Origin: Bacteroides ndongoniae
GTDB taxonomy: Bacteria; Bacteroidota; Bacteroidia; Bacteroidales; Bacteroidaceae
Assembly: GCF_900108345.1 (NCBI RefSeq)
Contig: NZ_FNVV01000007.1
Coordinates: 1-57,869 of the forward strand
DNA length: 57,869 bases
Direction: 5' to 3'
In this document: positions 17,542 through 27,152 of the stretch, piece by piece
How positions within the stretch are numbered: position 1 is the first letter of the stretch
How the letters are laid out: every line of letters starts with the position of its first letter
Made by a program: the position numbers and the translations under genes
The notes under the pieces: model-generated
Database searches by the model: none
What the model was told of the DNA's origin: nothing
The model's input: only the letters and a program-made list of their open reading frames with translations

Positions 17542-18828
17542 ATGGCAAAGGTAGCAATAAAATCTGAGAAACTCTCTCCTTTTGGAGGAATTTTTTCAAT
17601 AATGGAGCAATTTGACTCCAATCTCTCATCTGTAATCGACTCAACCCTCGGTATGAGATGTAGGCTGTATGGTTATCAATACAGCGAAATCATCCGTTCG
17701 CTTATGAGCGTTTATTTCTGTGGCGGCTCATGCATAGAGGATGTCACCACTCATCTGATGTATCACCTCTCGCTTCATCCGACACTTCGCACATGCAGTG
17801 CCGACACGATTCTCAGAGCCATAAAGGAACTGACCCAGGATAACATTTCCTACACATCCGACACTGGCAAGACCTACGACTTAAACACGGCAGACATGCT
17901 GAATACACTGCTCCTCAATTGCCTATTGTCCACAGGGCAGCTGAAAGATGGCGAGGGGTATGACGTTGACTTCGACCACCAGTTCATAGAGGCTGAGAAG
18001 TTTGATGCGAAACCCACATACAAGAAGTTTCTCGGATACCGTCCTGGCGTGGCGGTTATTGGCGACTTGATTGTCGGCATTGAGAACAGCGACGGCAACA
18101 CAAATGTCCGTTTCCACCAGAAGGACACGCTGAAGAGGTTCTTTGAAAGGTTTGAAAAGAACAAGCTTATGATCAACCGTTTCAGAGCTGATTGCGGCTC
18201 GTGTTCTGAAGAGATAGTGGAAGAGATTGCTAAACACTGCAAGACCTTCTATATCCGTGCCAACCGATGCAGTTCGCTCTACAATGACATCTTTGCCCTC
18301 AGAGGTTGGAAGAAAGTGGAATTGGGCGGCATTGAGTTTGAGCTGGCCTCCATTCTCATCGAGAAATGGAAAGGGAAGGCATACCGTCTTGTGATTCAAA
18401 GACAGAAGCGGATAGACGGCGAACTCGACCTGTGGGAAGGAGAATACACCTACCGCTGCATCCTTACAAATGACTACGAGTCTTCCGAGAAAGAGATTGT
18501 CGAATTCTATAACCTCCGTGGAGGGAAGGAACGCATCTTCGATGACATGAATAACGGATTCGGCTGGAACAGGCTTCCAAAATCCTTCATGGGAGAAAAC
18601 ACGGTGTTTCTTCTGCTTACGGCACTCATACGCAACTTCTATAAATTCATCATGGCGAGGCTTGACGTGAAGAGGTTCGGACTCAAAGCAACAAGCCGCA
18701 TCAAGGCGTTTGTCTTCAAGTTCATCTCTGTGCCAGCCAAATGGGTCAGGACATCAAGGCAGTATGTGCTGAATATCTATTCATGCAACAACGCTTATGC
18801 TGATGTGTTCCAGAATGACTTTGGATGA
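17542..18828 (+). CDS. IS1380-family DDE transposase
   Basis: A 428-residue transposase, intact from ATG to TGA. The N-terminal part (SVIDSTLGMRCRLYGYQYSEIIRSLM) matches the DDE_Tnp_1-associated region of IS1380 proteins. The catalytic Asp residues fit DVDFDHQF (about 145) and NRFRADCGS (about 213). The Glu lies in the family signature YNLRGGKERIFDD, close to residue 330, of the Y-R-E type. The length is normal for Bacteroides members. It should cut and rejoin DNA at the element ends. Nothing in the frame suggests inactivation, so the element may still be mobile. Confidence 0.92.
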   Translation: MAKVAIKSEKLSPFGGIFSIMEQFDSNLSSVIDSTLGMRCRLYGYQYSEIIRSLMSVYFCGGSCIEDVTTHLMYHLSLHPTLRTCSADTILRAIKELTQDNISYTSDTGKTYDLNTADMLNTLLLNCLLSTGQLKDGEGYDVDFDHQFIEAEKFDAKPTYKKFLGYRPGVAVIGDLIVGIENSDGNTNVRFHQKDTLKRFFERFEKNKLMINRFRADCGSCSEEIVEEIAKHCKTFYIRANRCSSLYNDIFALRGWKKVELGGIEFELASILIEKWKGKAYRLVIQRQKRIDGELDLWEGEYTYRCILTNDYESSEKEIVEFYNLRGGKERIFDDMNNGFGWNRLPKSFMGENTVFLLLTALIRNFYKFIMARLDVKRFGLKATSRIKAFVFKFISVPAKWVRTSRQYVLNIYSCNNAYADVFQNDFG

Positions 18829-18948
18829 CACCGACAACTTATGGTCGTGATTTTGCGTATTGCCTCAAGTCGCATGGTGGGGTAAGGGGATTTAATGCGT
18901 CTTTGTGGCGATTTTTGCTGCGTTGCACCCTCTTTTGCCACAGTGTCG

Positions 18949-21564
18949 CTACCTTTTTGACCTCTGTGTCATCTTATGAGGGCGGTTGCGGATTTGAGGA
19001 CTAATAAGATCCTTCATCCGCTGTGCCTGTTTAAAGGCAACAGTCAATTGCTTAAAATAATGATCGGTAGGCTGAATAGAATCAATGATCTTCTTCAAAG
19101 GTGCATATATCAAAGTCAACGGAGTGCGTAATTCGTGACTGATGTTGATAAGAAACCTTACCTTTTCTTCATAAATAGCCTGTTCGTGCTCTTTCAACAT
19201 CCATTTGATACGGTTGTCCTTCTTGCGCAAAGCCGACATAATAGCCCAATAAACCAGCAACAGGCACACCACAATCATCAACGTAGTGAACCACCAGGAC
19301 TTGTACCAGGGCGGCAAAATGACCAGTGTAAGAACTTCCCGGCTTGATGCCCATCCACCGTCTTTTTTGGTATAACTGACCCGAATAGGATAAGTGCCCG
19401 ACGCAAGCGAAGGAATATTCAGTTCAGTATCGTAACTCGTGATAGCATTTTCCGGACGATTGTCAAGTGTGTAATGAAAAAGACGAGGACGCAGAATATC
19501 GTCGCCTTCCACCAGAAAGCGCAACCGGATGTTACGACAATTCCACGGCAACGAAATTTTTCCATTCTTCACCCTTCCCATCAAATTTTCTCCTCCCGCC
19601 GAGAAATCCAAAAGGACGACATCCGCCTCTTTTTCATCATCCAGCCTCAGTTCATCGGCAGCAGCAGAAATACACAACAGGCCATTGACTCCTCCCATAT
19701 AGACTCGTCGAGCATTCGACAAGAGCTTAGGCTTTTGCAAATATTCATTTTTCAATAATCCATCCGACTCTCCATATAGCATAAATTTCCGTTCCTCAGG
19801 ATGATAAGCAAACAAATCTTGTCCTGCACCAATCCAAACACAACTATTTTCATCACACAATACAGATTTGGCATCTTTGAACAGCGAACTCTCAATATGC
19901 GTCAGTTTCCCTTTTTGAAAACTAAAAAGTCCTTCACTACCCGTTATCCAAAAAGTTCCTTTAGTATCCAATGAAACAGAATTAATTAGATAAGTCGTAT
20001 CAGAATGGAATATACATTGAAGCAGTTTTCCGCCTTTGGGTATACGATACAGATTCTGAGTATTGTGAAAGTAAGAATATAAACTGTCGCAGCCTACACT
20101 ACAAAGCATCCCTTGTGGTATGTCTGGAGTGCTATTAGACACTTCCTCCGTTTTACCAGTCGAAATATAGTAACGCGTTACTGGATTAGTCAGTAGCAAA
20201 ATAGCATCTTCTGTTTCATTGTACAGATTGGCAGAAAGCCTACTGTACCTGATATATTCACTTAACTTATCCTGTGTCAACACAAAAGCACGTTTAGCTC
20301 CCGTATATTTATTAAATAAGAAAAAACCTTTTGAGAAAATGGAAACCAATAATTCTGTAGATGAATATCCACAAATAGATACAACCTTATCACCCCATGT
20401 CGTTGGGTAATGTAATATTTCATTCTGCTCCTCATCCAGCCTGTTAATGCCCCCACCATCCGTACCTATCCAGATAAAATGAGAATCCGGTTCCTGATAA
20501 AGCGAAAGTACAGTGTTTTCACTCAAACCTTTATTATTTCCCAATGCCACACTGGAAAAGGTAATCATATTACTCTCCCTAACATTGATAAGTCCACCAC
20601 GGGTGGTACCCAGCCAGATATTGTTTCCCTTCTCACTACCATGTATATGCAAAATGGTATTGACAGGCAACGTATGAATATTGCCCGATTCGTGTTCAAG
20701 CACCTGTATGCTTCCATCAACAGGATTGATAATATTTATACCACCACCATCGGTACCAGCCCAAATCCGACCGTTGATCAGCGTAATGCACTGTACCAAA
20801 TCACTACTTAAACTTGAATTCTGCGTCGTATAATGAGCCACAAGTTTACCTTCTTGCGAAAACCTTTTCAGACCATTATTGTAATCGGTAATCCACAAAC
20901 AGCCTTCATCGTCGATACAAAGGTCGGCAAAGTAATTAGTTTTCAAGGAGAAAGTGGGCAAGACTTCACGTTTATCAATATCAAACAACACAATATCCTT
21001 TTTACGATTGGAACATATCAGCGTATGCGAATTCCAAAATTTCATTCTATGTATAAAGAAATCATCATTGTAATGAAGCTCAGCAAACTTATCTATTTGC
21101 TCGGATGCATAACTATATTTATACAATTTGTCGGCCGCACCAAATAAAAGTCCGTCTTCCATCTCACAAACCGCACCAGCAACAATCAGTTGTCCATCGC
21201 TTGAATAACATGGAGTGAAATCGTCATTTTCTTTTGAATATCTGACAAGCCCACTAACTGTAAGGAACCAAAGTTGACGATTTTTATCTTCTATAATCTG
21301 CTGAATTCTTTTATAAGAGAACGCTGAACCCACAATAGGTATATTATAATATTTTAGTTCTTTACCATCATAACGTATTACTCCGTTAGATGTATCCAAC
21401 CAAACAATGCCATTACTTTCTTCGTACACATAATTGACATACGAAGGCATTCCTTGTTGCAAACCTATCTGAGTAAAATTATAGCTGTTAACAGCATACA
21501 TACTATTTGCACCCATAATGCATATAATAAGCTGCAAAAGTATATTGCACAATGTATTTTTCAT
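18949..21564 (-). pseudogene. Hybrid two-component system sensor, truncated by the IS
   Basis: About 871 residues remain, of a family that is usually about 1,300. The start is ATG 21564 (MKNTLCNILL) rather than an earlier ATG at 21591, because a -7 box overlaps that one. It has a signal peptide, then many two-component propeller repeats (GIVWLDTSNGVIRYDG, RIWAGTDGGGINII, IWLGTTRGGLINV), a Y_Y_Y domain (about 690-770) and one membrane segment (WWFTTLMIVVCLLLVYW). The HisKA helix follows, with the phospho-acceptor His in NISHELRTPL. The frame leaves genuine sequence after QAQRMKDLIS and runs 16 residues into the IS before stopping at 18949. The ATPase, receiver and AraC-type DNA-binding domains are missing. 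Gene order shows it was the regulator of the host-glycan locus to its right; its loss should break that control unless another copy exists. Confidence 0.88.
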
Positions 21565-21568
21565 AATA

Positions 21569-21596
21569 GATTCTTTTCCATCTTTGTACAAAGATA
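21569..21596 (-). promoter_or_regulatory. Candidate promoter of the hybrid sensor gene (-7 box and part of spacer)
   Basis: On the minus strand the -7 box TATCTTTG occupies 21589-21596, and a TTG lies 20 bases upstream (21617-21619), which fits Bacteroides spacing. Transcription should start near 21582, so translation must begin at ATG 21564 and not at the ATG at 21591, which lies inside the -7 box. Confidence 0.6.
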
Positions 21597-21620
21597 TATA
21601 AATATCAGAGAATAATCAAT

Positions 21621-21664
21621 ATTGGAAGTCAAAAATCAAAATTGGAAGCCTAAAAAACTTCCAA
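21621..21664. promoter_or_regulatory. Operator-like repeat between hybrid sensor and susC
   Basis: ATTGGAAG occurs at 21621-21628 and again at 21641-21648, exactly 20 bp (two helical turns) apart. The inverted copy CTTCCAA follows at 21658-21664, giving TTGGAAG-9-CTTCCAA as an inverted repeat. Such spaced direct repeats upstream of a PUL promoter fit binding by an AraC-type HTCS output domain. The site lies about 90 bp upstream of the susC -7 box. Function is inferred. Confidence 0.5.
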
Positions 21665-21753
21665 AAACTGAATGGTAACTACCAATAATAACTACTTAGC
21701 CAAAAGTGGAAGTAAAATAGTTATTTACGGACGCCAACAAAAACAAGCATCTA

Positions 21754-21761
21754 TAATTTTG
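21754..21761 (+). promoter_or_regulatory. Candidate -7 element for the host-glycan susC operon
   Basis: TAATTTTG matches TAnnTTTG and lies 86 bases upstream of the susC ATG at 21847. There is no good -33 element at the usual spacing, which fits an activator-dependent promoter with the repeat site at 21621-21664 upstream. Confidence 0.55.
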
Positions 21762-21846
21762 CAGTGTGATTTTCGTTTTGTAACAAAAATCCAAGTCAAA
21801 AAATAAATGTTTTCTATTTCATGTTTAACTAAAAAACTTAGTATTA

Positions 21847-24800
21847 ATGAAAACACAATTAAAGTACTTCTGTCTATGTGTGGTTTCAATGTTAGTATTC
21901 TCTGTTGGAGCCCTGGCCCAAGGACAGACCATTACAGGTAAAGTAGTGGACAACCTTAAAGAAGGGATGCCCGGAGTAAATGTTCAGGTAAAAGGTACCA
22001 CAGTAGGAACAATCACTGACCTGAACGGAAACTATTCTTTGAAAGTAAACGACTCAAAAGCCGTATTAGTGTTCACCTTTATTGGCTTTTCTACTCAAGA
22101 AATTACAGTTGGTAACCAAACAGTTATTAATGTAGAATTAAAAGAAGACGCACAAGCACTGGAAGAGGTTGTTGTCGTTGGTTATGGTACAGCACGCAAA
22201 GGAGACTTGACCGGTGCGTTAACAACGATGCGTCCCGATCCGAACGACGCTTCAAAAGCCAGTTCACTTGACAATCTGTTGTCGGGTAAAGTCGCCGGTC
22301 TTGTTGTAAGTTCTTCTTCTTCAGCTGTTGGTGCTGCTTCTTCCATCACCATTCGTGGTGCCAGTTCATTACGTGGCGACAATCAGCCGTTGTACGTTAT
22401 TGATAATGTGCCACAGGCTTCAGCTGGTGAATTTTCTTCATCAGGTATCAGTGGTGACTTCCAGATCAACCAAGACCCGCTTGCCGCTCTAAATCCATCG
22501 GACATTGAAGATATCACCATCTTGAAAGATGCTTCTTCAACAGCAATTTACGGTTCACGCGGCGCAAACGGTGTAATCTTGATTACTACAAAGAAAGGTA
22601 AACAAGGAAAAGCAAAAGTAAATGTAAGTGCAAACTTTACAATTGCCGAGCCTACTCGCCTGATGGAAATGACTAATTTGTACGAACATGCCAACTATGT
22701 CAATTCACGCATCTCAAACGAGCAGTATCCTTTCTATATTGTAGGCGATGAAGTAAGATATGTATATAACGATGCTTTGTCAAAATATGATCCTAACAAT
22801 CCGGAAACCTATCATTTGATTCAATATCGCAACTGGCAGAAAGAAATCTACCGTTCAGCTTTCTCGCAAAATTACTCTGTATCAGTAAACGGCGGTAGCG
22901 ATAAAGTAACTTATTACATATCTGCCAACTTTAAGAATATCAATGGTACTGTAAAGCAGACAGGACTGAAGCAAGGTGATTTGCGTGCCAACATCGGTAT
23001 GGACCTGTCAAAGACAGTTCATCTGAATATGACCTTTAGCGGATCTCTCCGCCAAAATGATATGATGGCAGGAGGTAGCACGCTGGGAGGTTCAACAACA
23101 GCGATTTCACGTACGGCACTAGACTATGCACCTTTCGAAATGCCCGCAGACGACCCCTCGTTCCAAGCAGAAACAAAGACTACAATCTTCAGCTGGCTAA
23201 ATGACTATGAAGACGTAACCAACGACAAGACATTCAACATGAGTATGGACTTGTCATGGAAAATCCTGAAAAACTTGCAATACAATCTGCGCGTGGGTGG
23301 TAATATGAACATTAATGATCGTAGCCGCTGGTATGGCATGCAATTGTATCAAGGAATGAACAATAACGGATATTTGGCACTTTCAGACCTGAACAAGAGT
23401 AATTATTCTGTTGAAAACGTGTTGAACTATAATACAAAACTTGGTAGCATAGCCAATTTAGATGCTACGGTAGGTGTGACATACGATGCTTATAAATTCC
23501 TCAACAAAAACGTTATAGGAACTCAGTTTACAATGTTCGACCTGAGAGAAAACGGTATCCACATGGCTAGAAACGTGCAACATCAAGAACCGATACAACG
23601 CGATTACCAGTTACTTTCTTATTTGGGACGTATCAATCTGTCTTTCCTTGACAAATACCTGATCACAGCCTCGCTTCGTGCCGATGGTTCAAGTAAGTTT
23701 GCCAAAGGCAACCGTTGGGGGTACTTCCCCTCAGCTTCTATCGCATGGCGTATGGAACAAGAAGAGTTCATGAAAGACATTGATTGGCTGAATCAATTAA
23801 AAGTTCGTATAAGTTATGGTGTAACAGGTAACCAAAGTATCAATCCTTATTCTACATTTTCTATGTACGGAGGTGGTACCAATCATTACGCAGACGGCTC
23901 CGGTAATCAGCAAGCTACGCTAACCATTACCAACCTGCCAAATACAGGATTGACTTGGGAAAAAACATCTTCCTGGAATGCCGGTTTTGATTTTGGATTC
24001 TTCCGTTCTCGCTTAAGTGGTACATTTGATTTCTATGTAAAGAGAACAGATGACCTGCTTATTTCAAGAAATCTGCCAGGTTCTGCCGGATTCTCTTCAA
24101 CTTACTACAACCAAGGATCTTTGGATAATAAAGGTATTGAGCTGACTTTAACAGCACAAATCATTGACTCTAAAGACTGGAAATGGAGTGTGACAGGAAA
24201 CTTCGGTAAAAATAAGAGTAAAATCGCAAATTTAGGTCTTCTTCCTACAGAATTTGGATGTTTAGGTGAGAGAATCGGTTATTATGGTAACACACTCGGT
24301 GACCACTTTGGAGTAGGTCATGTATTCTTGCAAGGAGAAGCTCCGGGATTGTTCTTAGGCTACGTAACCCAAGGTATCGTACAAGCTGAAGACATCACAG
24401 ACGAAGGTGTAAGATTTACTAAACCTGACGGAACTGTAGGATATTATAAAGACGTATTAGGACAAAAACCTGTAGCTGGTGACGTGAAGTTCGTTGATTT
24501 CGACGGTAATGGTTCTGTTGATACTTCTGACCGCAACATAATCGGCGACCCCAACCCCGGATTTACATATGGTTTCCAAACATCATTATCATGGAAAAGT
24601 CTGAGCTTATCAGCCTCGTTCTCCGGAGTACAAGACCGCGATATTATCAACGTAAACAATCGCTATATTAATACACCGGGAACAAAAGCCGGAACTATAT
24701 CAAAGAAAGCTTATGAAGGAATGTGGACACCGGAAAACAAGTCCAATTTATATCCATCTTCCAACTTCATTGTTCAAAATATGGTTATGGACCGTTATGT

Positions 24801-25053
24801 AGAAGACGGAAGTTATCTCAGATGTTCAGATATCACACTGAACTATGTACTTCCTAAATCGTGGATGAAAAAAGTAGGTTTGCAGAATACATCTATATTT
24901 GCCTCTGTAAAGAATGCATTCGTCATTACGAACTACAGTGGTTATGACCCAGAAGTAAACAGCTTTGCATTTGACGGTTTGCGCCCGGGAGTCGACATGA
25001 ACTCTTATCCTACACCACGCCAATATATATTTGGTTTGAATGTAACCTTCTAA
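21847..25053 (+). CDS. SusC/RagA-family TonB-dependent transporter (host-glycan locus)
   Basis: A 1068-residue outer-membrane transporter. The signal peptide ends GALAQ at about residue 25. It is followed by a carboxypeptidase-D-like domain (ITGKVVDNLKEGMPGVNVQVKGT), a TonB-box region (EEVVVVGYGTARKGDLTGAL), a plug with the SusC motif ILKDASSTAIYGSRGANGVI, and a long beta-barrel ending NVTF. The length is usual. It should import oligosaccharides released from host glycans, working with the SusD that follows 38 bp downstream. It is only distantly related to the fructan SusC at 14146-17217, as the plug and barrel sequences show. Its HTCS regulator gene, divergent and upstream, is truncated. Confidence 0.95.
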   Translation: MKTQLKYFCLCVVSMLVFSVGALAQGQTITGKVVDNLKEGMPGVNVQVKGTTVGTITDLNGNYSLKVNDSKAVLVFTFIGFSTQEITVGNQTVINVELKEDAQALEEVVVVGYGTARKGDLTGALTTMRPDPNDASKASSLDNLLSGKVAGLVVSSSSSAVGAASSITIRGASSLRGDNQPLYVIDNVPQASAGEFSSSGISGDFQINQDPLAALNPSDIEDITILKDASSTAIYGSRGANGVILITTKKGKQGKAKVNVSANFTIAEPTRLMEMTNLYEHANYVNSRISNEQYPFYIVGDEVRYVYNDALSKYDPNNPETYHLIQYRNWQKEIYRSAFSQNYSVSVNGGSDKVTYYISANFKNINGTVKQTGLKQGDLRANIGMDLSKTVHLNMTFSGSLRQNDMMAGGSTLGGSTTAISRTALDYAPFEMPADDPSFQAETKTTIFSWLNDYEDVTNDKTFNMSMDLSWKILKNLQYNLRVGGNMNINDRSRWYGMQLYQGMNNNGYLALSDLNKSNYSVENVLNYNTKLGSIANLDATVGVTYDAYKFLNKNVIGTQFTMFDLRENGIHMARNVQHQEPIQRDYQLLSYLGRINLSFLDKYLITASLRADGSSKFAKGNRWGYFPSASIAWRMEQEEFMKDIDWLNQLKVRISYGVTGNQSINPYSTFSMYGGGTNHYADGSGNQQATLTITNLPNTGLTWEKTSSWNAGFDFGFFRSRLSGTFDFYVKRTDDLLISRNLPGSAGFSSTYYNQGSLDNKGIELTLTAQIIDSKDWKWSVTGNFGKNKSKIANLGLLPTEFGCLGERIGYYGNTLGDHFGVGHVFLQGEAPGLFLGYVTQGIVQAEDITDEGVRFTKPDGTVGYYKDVLGQKPVAGDVKFVDFDGNGSVDTSDRNIIGDPNPGFTYGFQTSLSWKSLSLSASFSGVQDRDIINVNNRYINTPGTKAGTISKKAYEGMWTPENKSNLYPSSNFIVQNMVMDRYVEDGSYLRCSDITLNYVLPKSWMKKVGLQNTSIFASVKNAFVITNYSGYDPEVNSFAFDGLRPGVDMNSYPTPRQYIFGLNVTF

Positions 25054-25091
25054 CTTTAAAATAACACCATAAACTTCAAAGGAATAAAGAT

Positions 25092-26960
25092 ATGAAAAAT
25101 ATAAAATTTTTAATTCTGTCTCTTTCAGTAGCATGTTGCATGTCTTCATGTTTGGATGAGGACCCGTTGTACACACAGAACAACAATATTGTGTTCTCCA
25201 ATGAAAGTAATGCAGAACTGGCATTATTAGGCTGTTACTCTTATATGAGTACTACATCAGCATACGGACAGCATTGGCAGGAAATCCCTATCAGCGGTTC
25301 TGGCTTCGGATGGTCACAAAGAAGTGGTAGCGATGGCATTGTAAGTTTACAGTCATTATCAAGTGACGGTTTGATCTCCACAACATGGAATGCAATGTAC
25401 AAAGTAGTCTCCGAAGTAAATGCTTATCTGGTAAATTTGGAAAGCAGTGGATTATCTGCCGAAGTTAAGAATCAATACAGTGGAGAAGCTAAATTCTTGC
25501 GCGCTTTGGCATACTATAATCTGGTATCTCTGTTCGGAGATGTTCCTTTCAAGACTACAGCGTCTACCTCCGAAGGTATTACCATTGGACGTACTCCTAG
25601 CAATGAAGTCTTAGCTCATGTTATAGACGACCTCAAAGATGCTGAAAGCATTAGCGAAACTTCTACTGCCGGTCGTGTAAACTCTTGGGCTGTAAAAGCC
25701 TTCATGGGCAAAGTATATTACAAGATGGCTGTATTGGGTATCAATGCAACAGAAAACTGGAACAACGCAAAAAACATGTTCGATGCTGTTTATAACAGTG
25801 GTGTATATCAGTTAGAGAACAATTTTGCAGATCTGTTTGGCGATTGGGTATCAAACTCTAAGGAATCGATTTTTCAAATCAATTTCAGTGTAACATCAAC
25901 AAACTGTTTCAATCGTGCCAGTAACCGTTTCTCACCTACTTCATCTACCACAGGCATAAACTGGAGCACCTATCGGGCAACAAAAGCCGCATACGATATG
26001 CATTGGAGCATGTATCCTGGAGATCCTCGTATTGCAGCTACCTTTTTAACACAACATAGAGAACGTAGTGGTAACAATCAAGCTAACCCCAAGCCTCAGG
26101 TAGGCGACACGCCTTCAGCCAACGACTCAGTGTATTACTATCCTTACATCAGTTATAAGATAATATTAGATAAAAAATTAGTAAATGGAAAAGAAGTAGT
26201 TGTATACGACTCTATTTACAAGAATGGAAAAGGAGTAGAACCGAAGGAATTCGTAACCCGTATACCATACGAAGAGCTTGAAAATCCGGCTAACCCATCG
26301 TTGTCTTACTTAGAAAATCTAGAAGCACCAGCCGATGCTGACGTATACGAAAAAGCCCGTATAGAGGTCTTGAAAAATTTAAAAAAGTCATTTGCTGAAA
26401 ATGGTAGTCAGCAAGCCTGGCCCGCACATGCCAAATTGTATGACCAAAACCAGCAAGGTACAGCTAGTCATAAAAATCTGATGGTATATCGTTATGCCGA
26501 AATGTTGCTATTAATGGCTGATGTTTATAATGAATTGGGCGACAAGAACAAAGCTATTTCACTAGCAAATGAAGTATTGGCTCGCGCCCGTAGATCTGCC
26601 ACAACAACAGCTCCTTCGGTAGAGCCTAAGGATTGGCCAACTTCATTAACCACAGAACAAGTTCGTGAAAAATTATATTTCGAGCGTATTATAGAACTAT
26701 TTGGTGAACCAGATATGTACGAAATGATTCGTATTCGCGGAACAGAATATCTGAAAAAAGCCTTGGAATATCACAACAACCATGAGTTTACTAAAGCTTC
26801 TGACGCCTATTATACTGCAGCTGCTCAAAAATGGACAGATCGTATCTATAATGATGGTAATTTGACTGAAGACTTCTTGAAGAAAAACCTGTTGTTACCT
26901 ATTCCTGACTCTGAAAGGGATGCTAATCCTGGTATAACAGACAACAATTTCGGTTATTAA
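25092..26960 (+). CDS. SusD/RagB-family surface glycan-binding lipoprotein (host-glycan locus)
   Basis: A 622-residue lipoprotein with leader ending CMSSC (Cys about 20) and then LDEDPLYTQNNN. The SusD fold is shown by the KFLRALAYYNLVSLFGDVPF helix region, TPR-like repeats, YRYAEMLLLMADVYNELGDKNKA, and the C-terminal LLLPIPDSERDANPGITDN, a typical SusD ending. It pairs with SusC 38 bp upstream to bind and import glycan at the cell surface. Two strong hairpins follow it before the enzyme genes, so its transcript may be more abundant than theirs. The glycosidase set downstream points to mucin-type or milk-type oligosaccharides as ligand. Confidence 0.94.
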   Translation: MKNIKFLILSLSVACCMSSCLDEDPLYTQNNNIVFSNESNAELALLGCYSYMSTTSAYGQHWQEIPISGSGFGWSQRSGSDGIVSLQSLSSDGLISTTWNAMYKVVSEVNAYLVNLESSGLSAEVKNQYSGEAKFLRALAYYNLVSLFGDVPFKTTASTSEGITIGRTPSNEVLAHVIDDLKDAESISETSTAGRVNSWAVKAFMGKVYYKMAVLGINATENWNNAKNMFDAVYNSGVYQLENNFADLFGDWVSNSKESIFQINFSVTSTNCFNRASNRFSPTSSTTGINWSTYRATKAAYDMHWSMYPGDPRIAATFLTQHRERSGNNQANPKPQVGDTPSANDSVYYYPYISYKIILDKKLVNGKEVVVYDSIYKNGKGVEPKEFVTRIPYEELENPANPSLSYLENLEAPADADVYEKARIEVLKNLKKSFAENGSQQAWPAHAKLYDQNQQGTASHKNLMVYRYAEMLLLMADVYNELGDKNKAISLANEVLARARRSATTTAPSVEPKDWPTSLTTEQVREKLYFERIIELFGEPDMYEMIRIRGTEYLKKALEYHNNHEFTKASDAYYTAAAQKWTDRIYNDGNLTEDFLKKNLLLPIPDSERDANPGITDNNFGY

Positions 26961-26981
26961 TTGAACTAAAACAAATATCAC

Positions 26982-27040
26982 ATGGCTGGCAAAAGATTTT
27001 TCTATTTTTCCAATAATTAAAAATCCCGATTGCCAGCCAT
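26982..27040. terminator. Long hairpin after susD
   Basis: ATGGCTGGCAA at 26982-26992 pairs perfectly with TTGCCAGCCAT at 27030-27040 (11 bp). A possible inner stem is GATTTTT / AAAAATC. It lies 22 bp after the susD stop and has no strong T-tract directly after it, so it may stabilise or attenuate the transcript rather than end it fully. Confidence 0.6.
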
Positions 27041-27082
27041 TAATTAAGTTTGTTAAGACGAATATCTAAATAAACTAATAAC

Positions 27083-27128
27083 AAAAAAGAGTCAGCGGAC
27101 TTACCATAAAACGTAGCTGACTCTTTTT
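27083..27128 (+). terminator. Terminator-like hairpin before GH20
   Basis: AAGAGTCAGC and GCTGACTCTT form a perfect stem flanked by A-runs and followed by TTTTTT. It looks like an intrinsic terminator lying 25 bp upstream of the GH20 ATG. With the hairpin at 26982-27040 it forms a two-step block between susD and the enzyme genes. Confidence 0.65.
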
Positions 27129-27152
27129 TATTCTTTTCACCTTAAAATCTTT

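Larger units (their letters stand above)
17406..18999 (+). mobile_element. Complete IS1380-family insertion sequence, 1594 bp
   Basis: The ends are imperfect 15-bp inverted repeats: CCTAAATTCCGCAGC at 17406-17420 and, on the minus strand, CCTCAAATCCGCAAC at 18985-18999 (12 of 15 match). The element holds one transposase gene. The pentamer left of the element is ATTAA (17401-17405) and right of it is ACTAA (19000-19004). They are similar but not identical, so a clean target-site duplication is lacking. A second copy of the right end is at 1-127, followed by AATAA. The element separates the fructan susC promoter region from a truncated hybrid sensor gene. Confidence 0.88.

Noticed and set aside
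21565..21591. Earlier ATG for the hybrid sensor gene
   Set aside because: It lies inside the -7 box, and the added residues are not part of a signal peptide.
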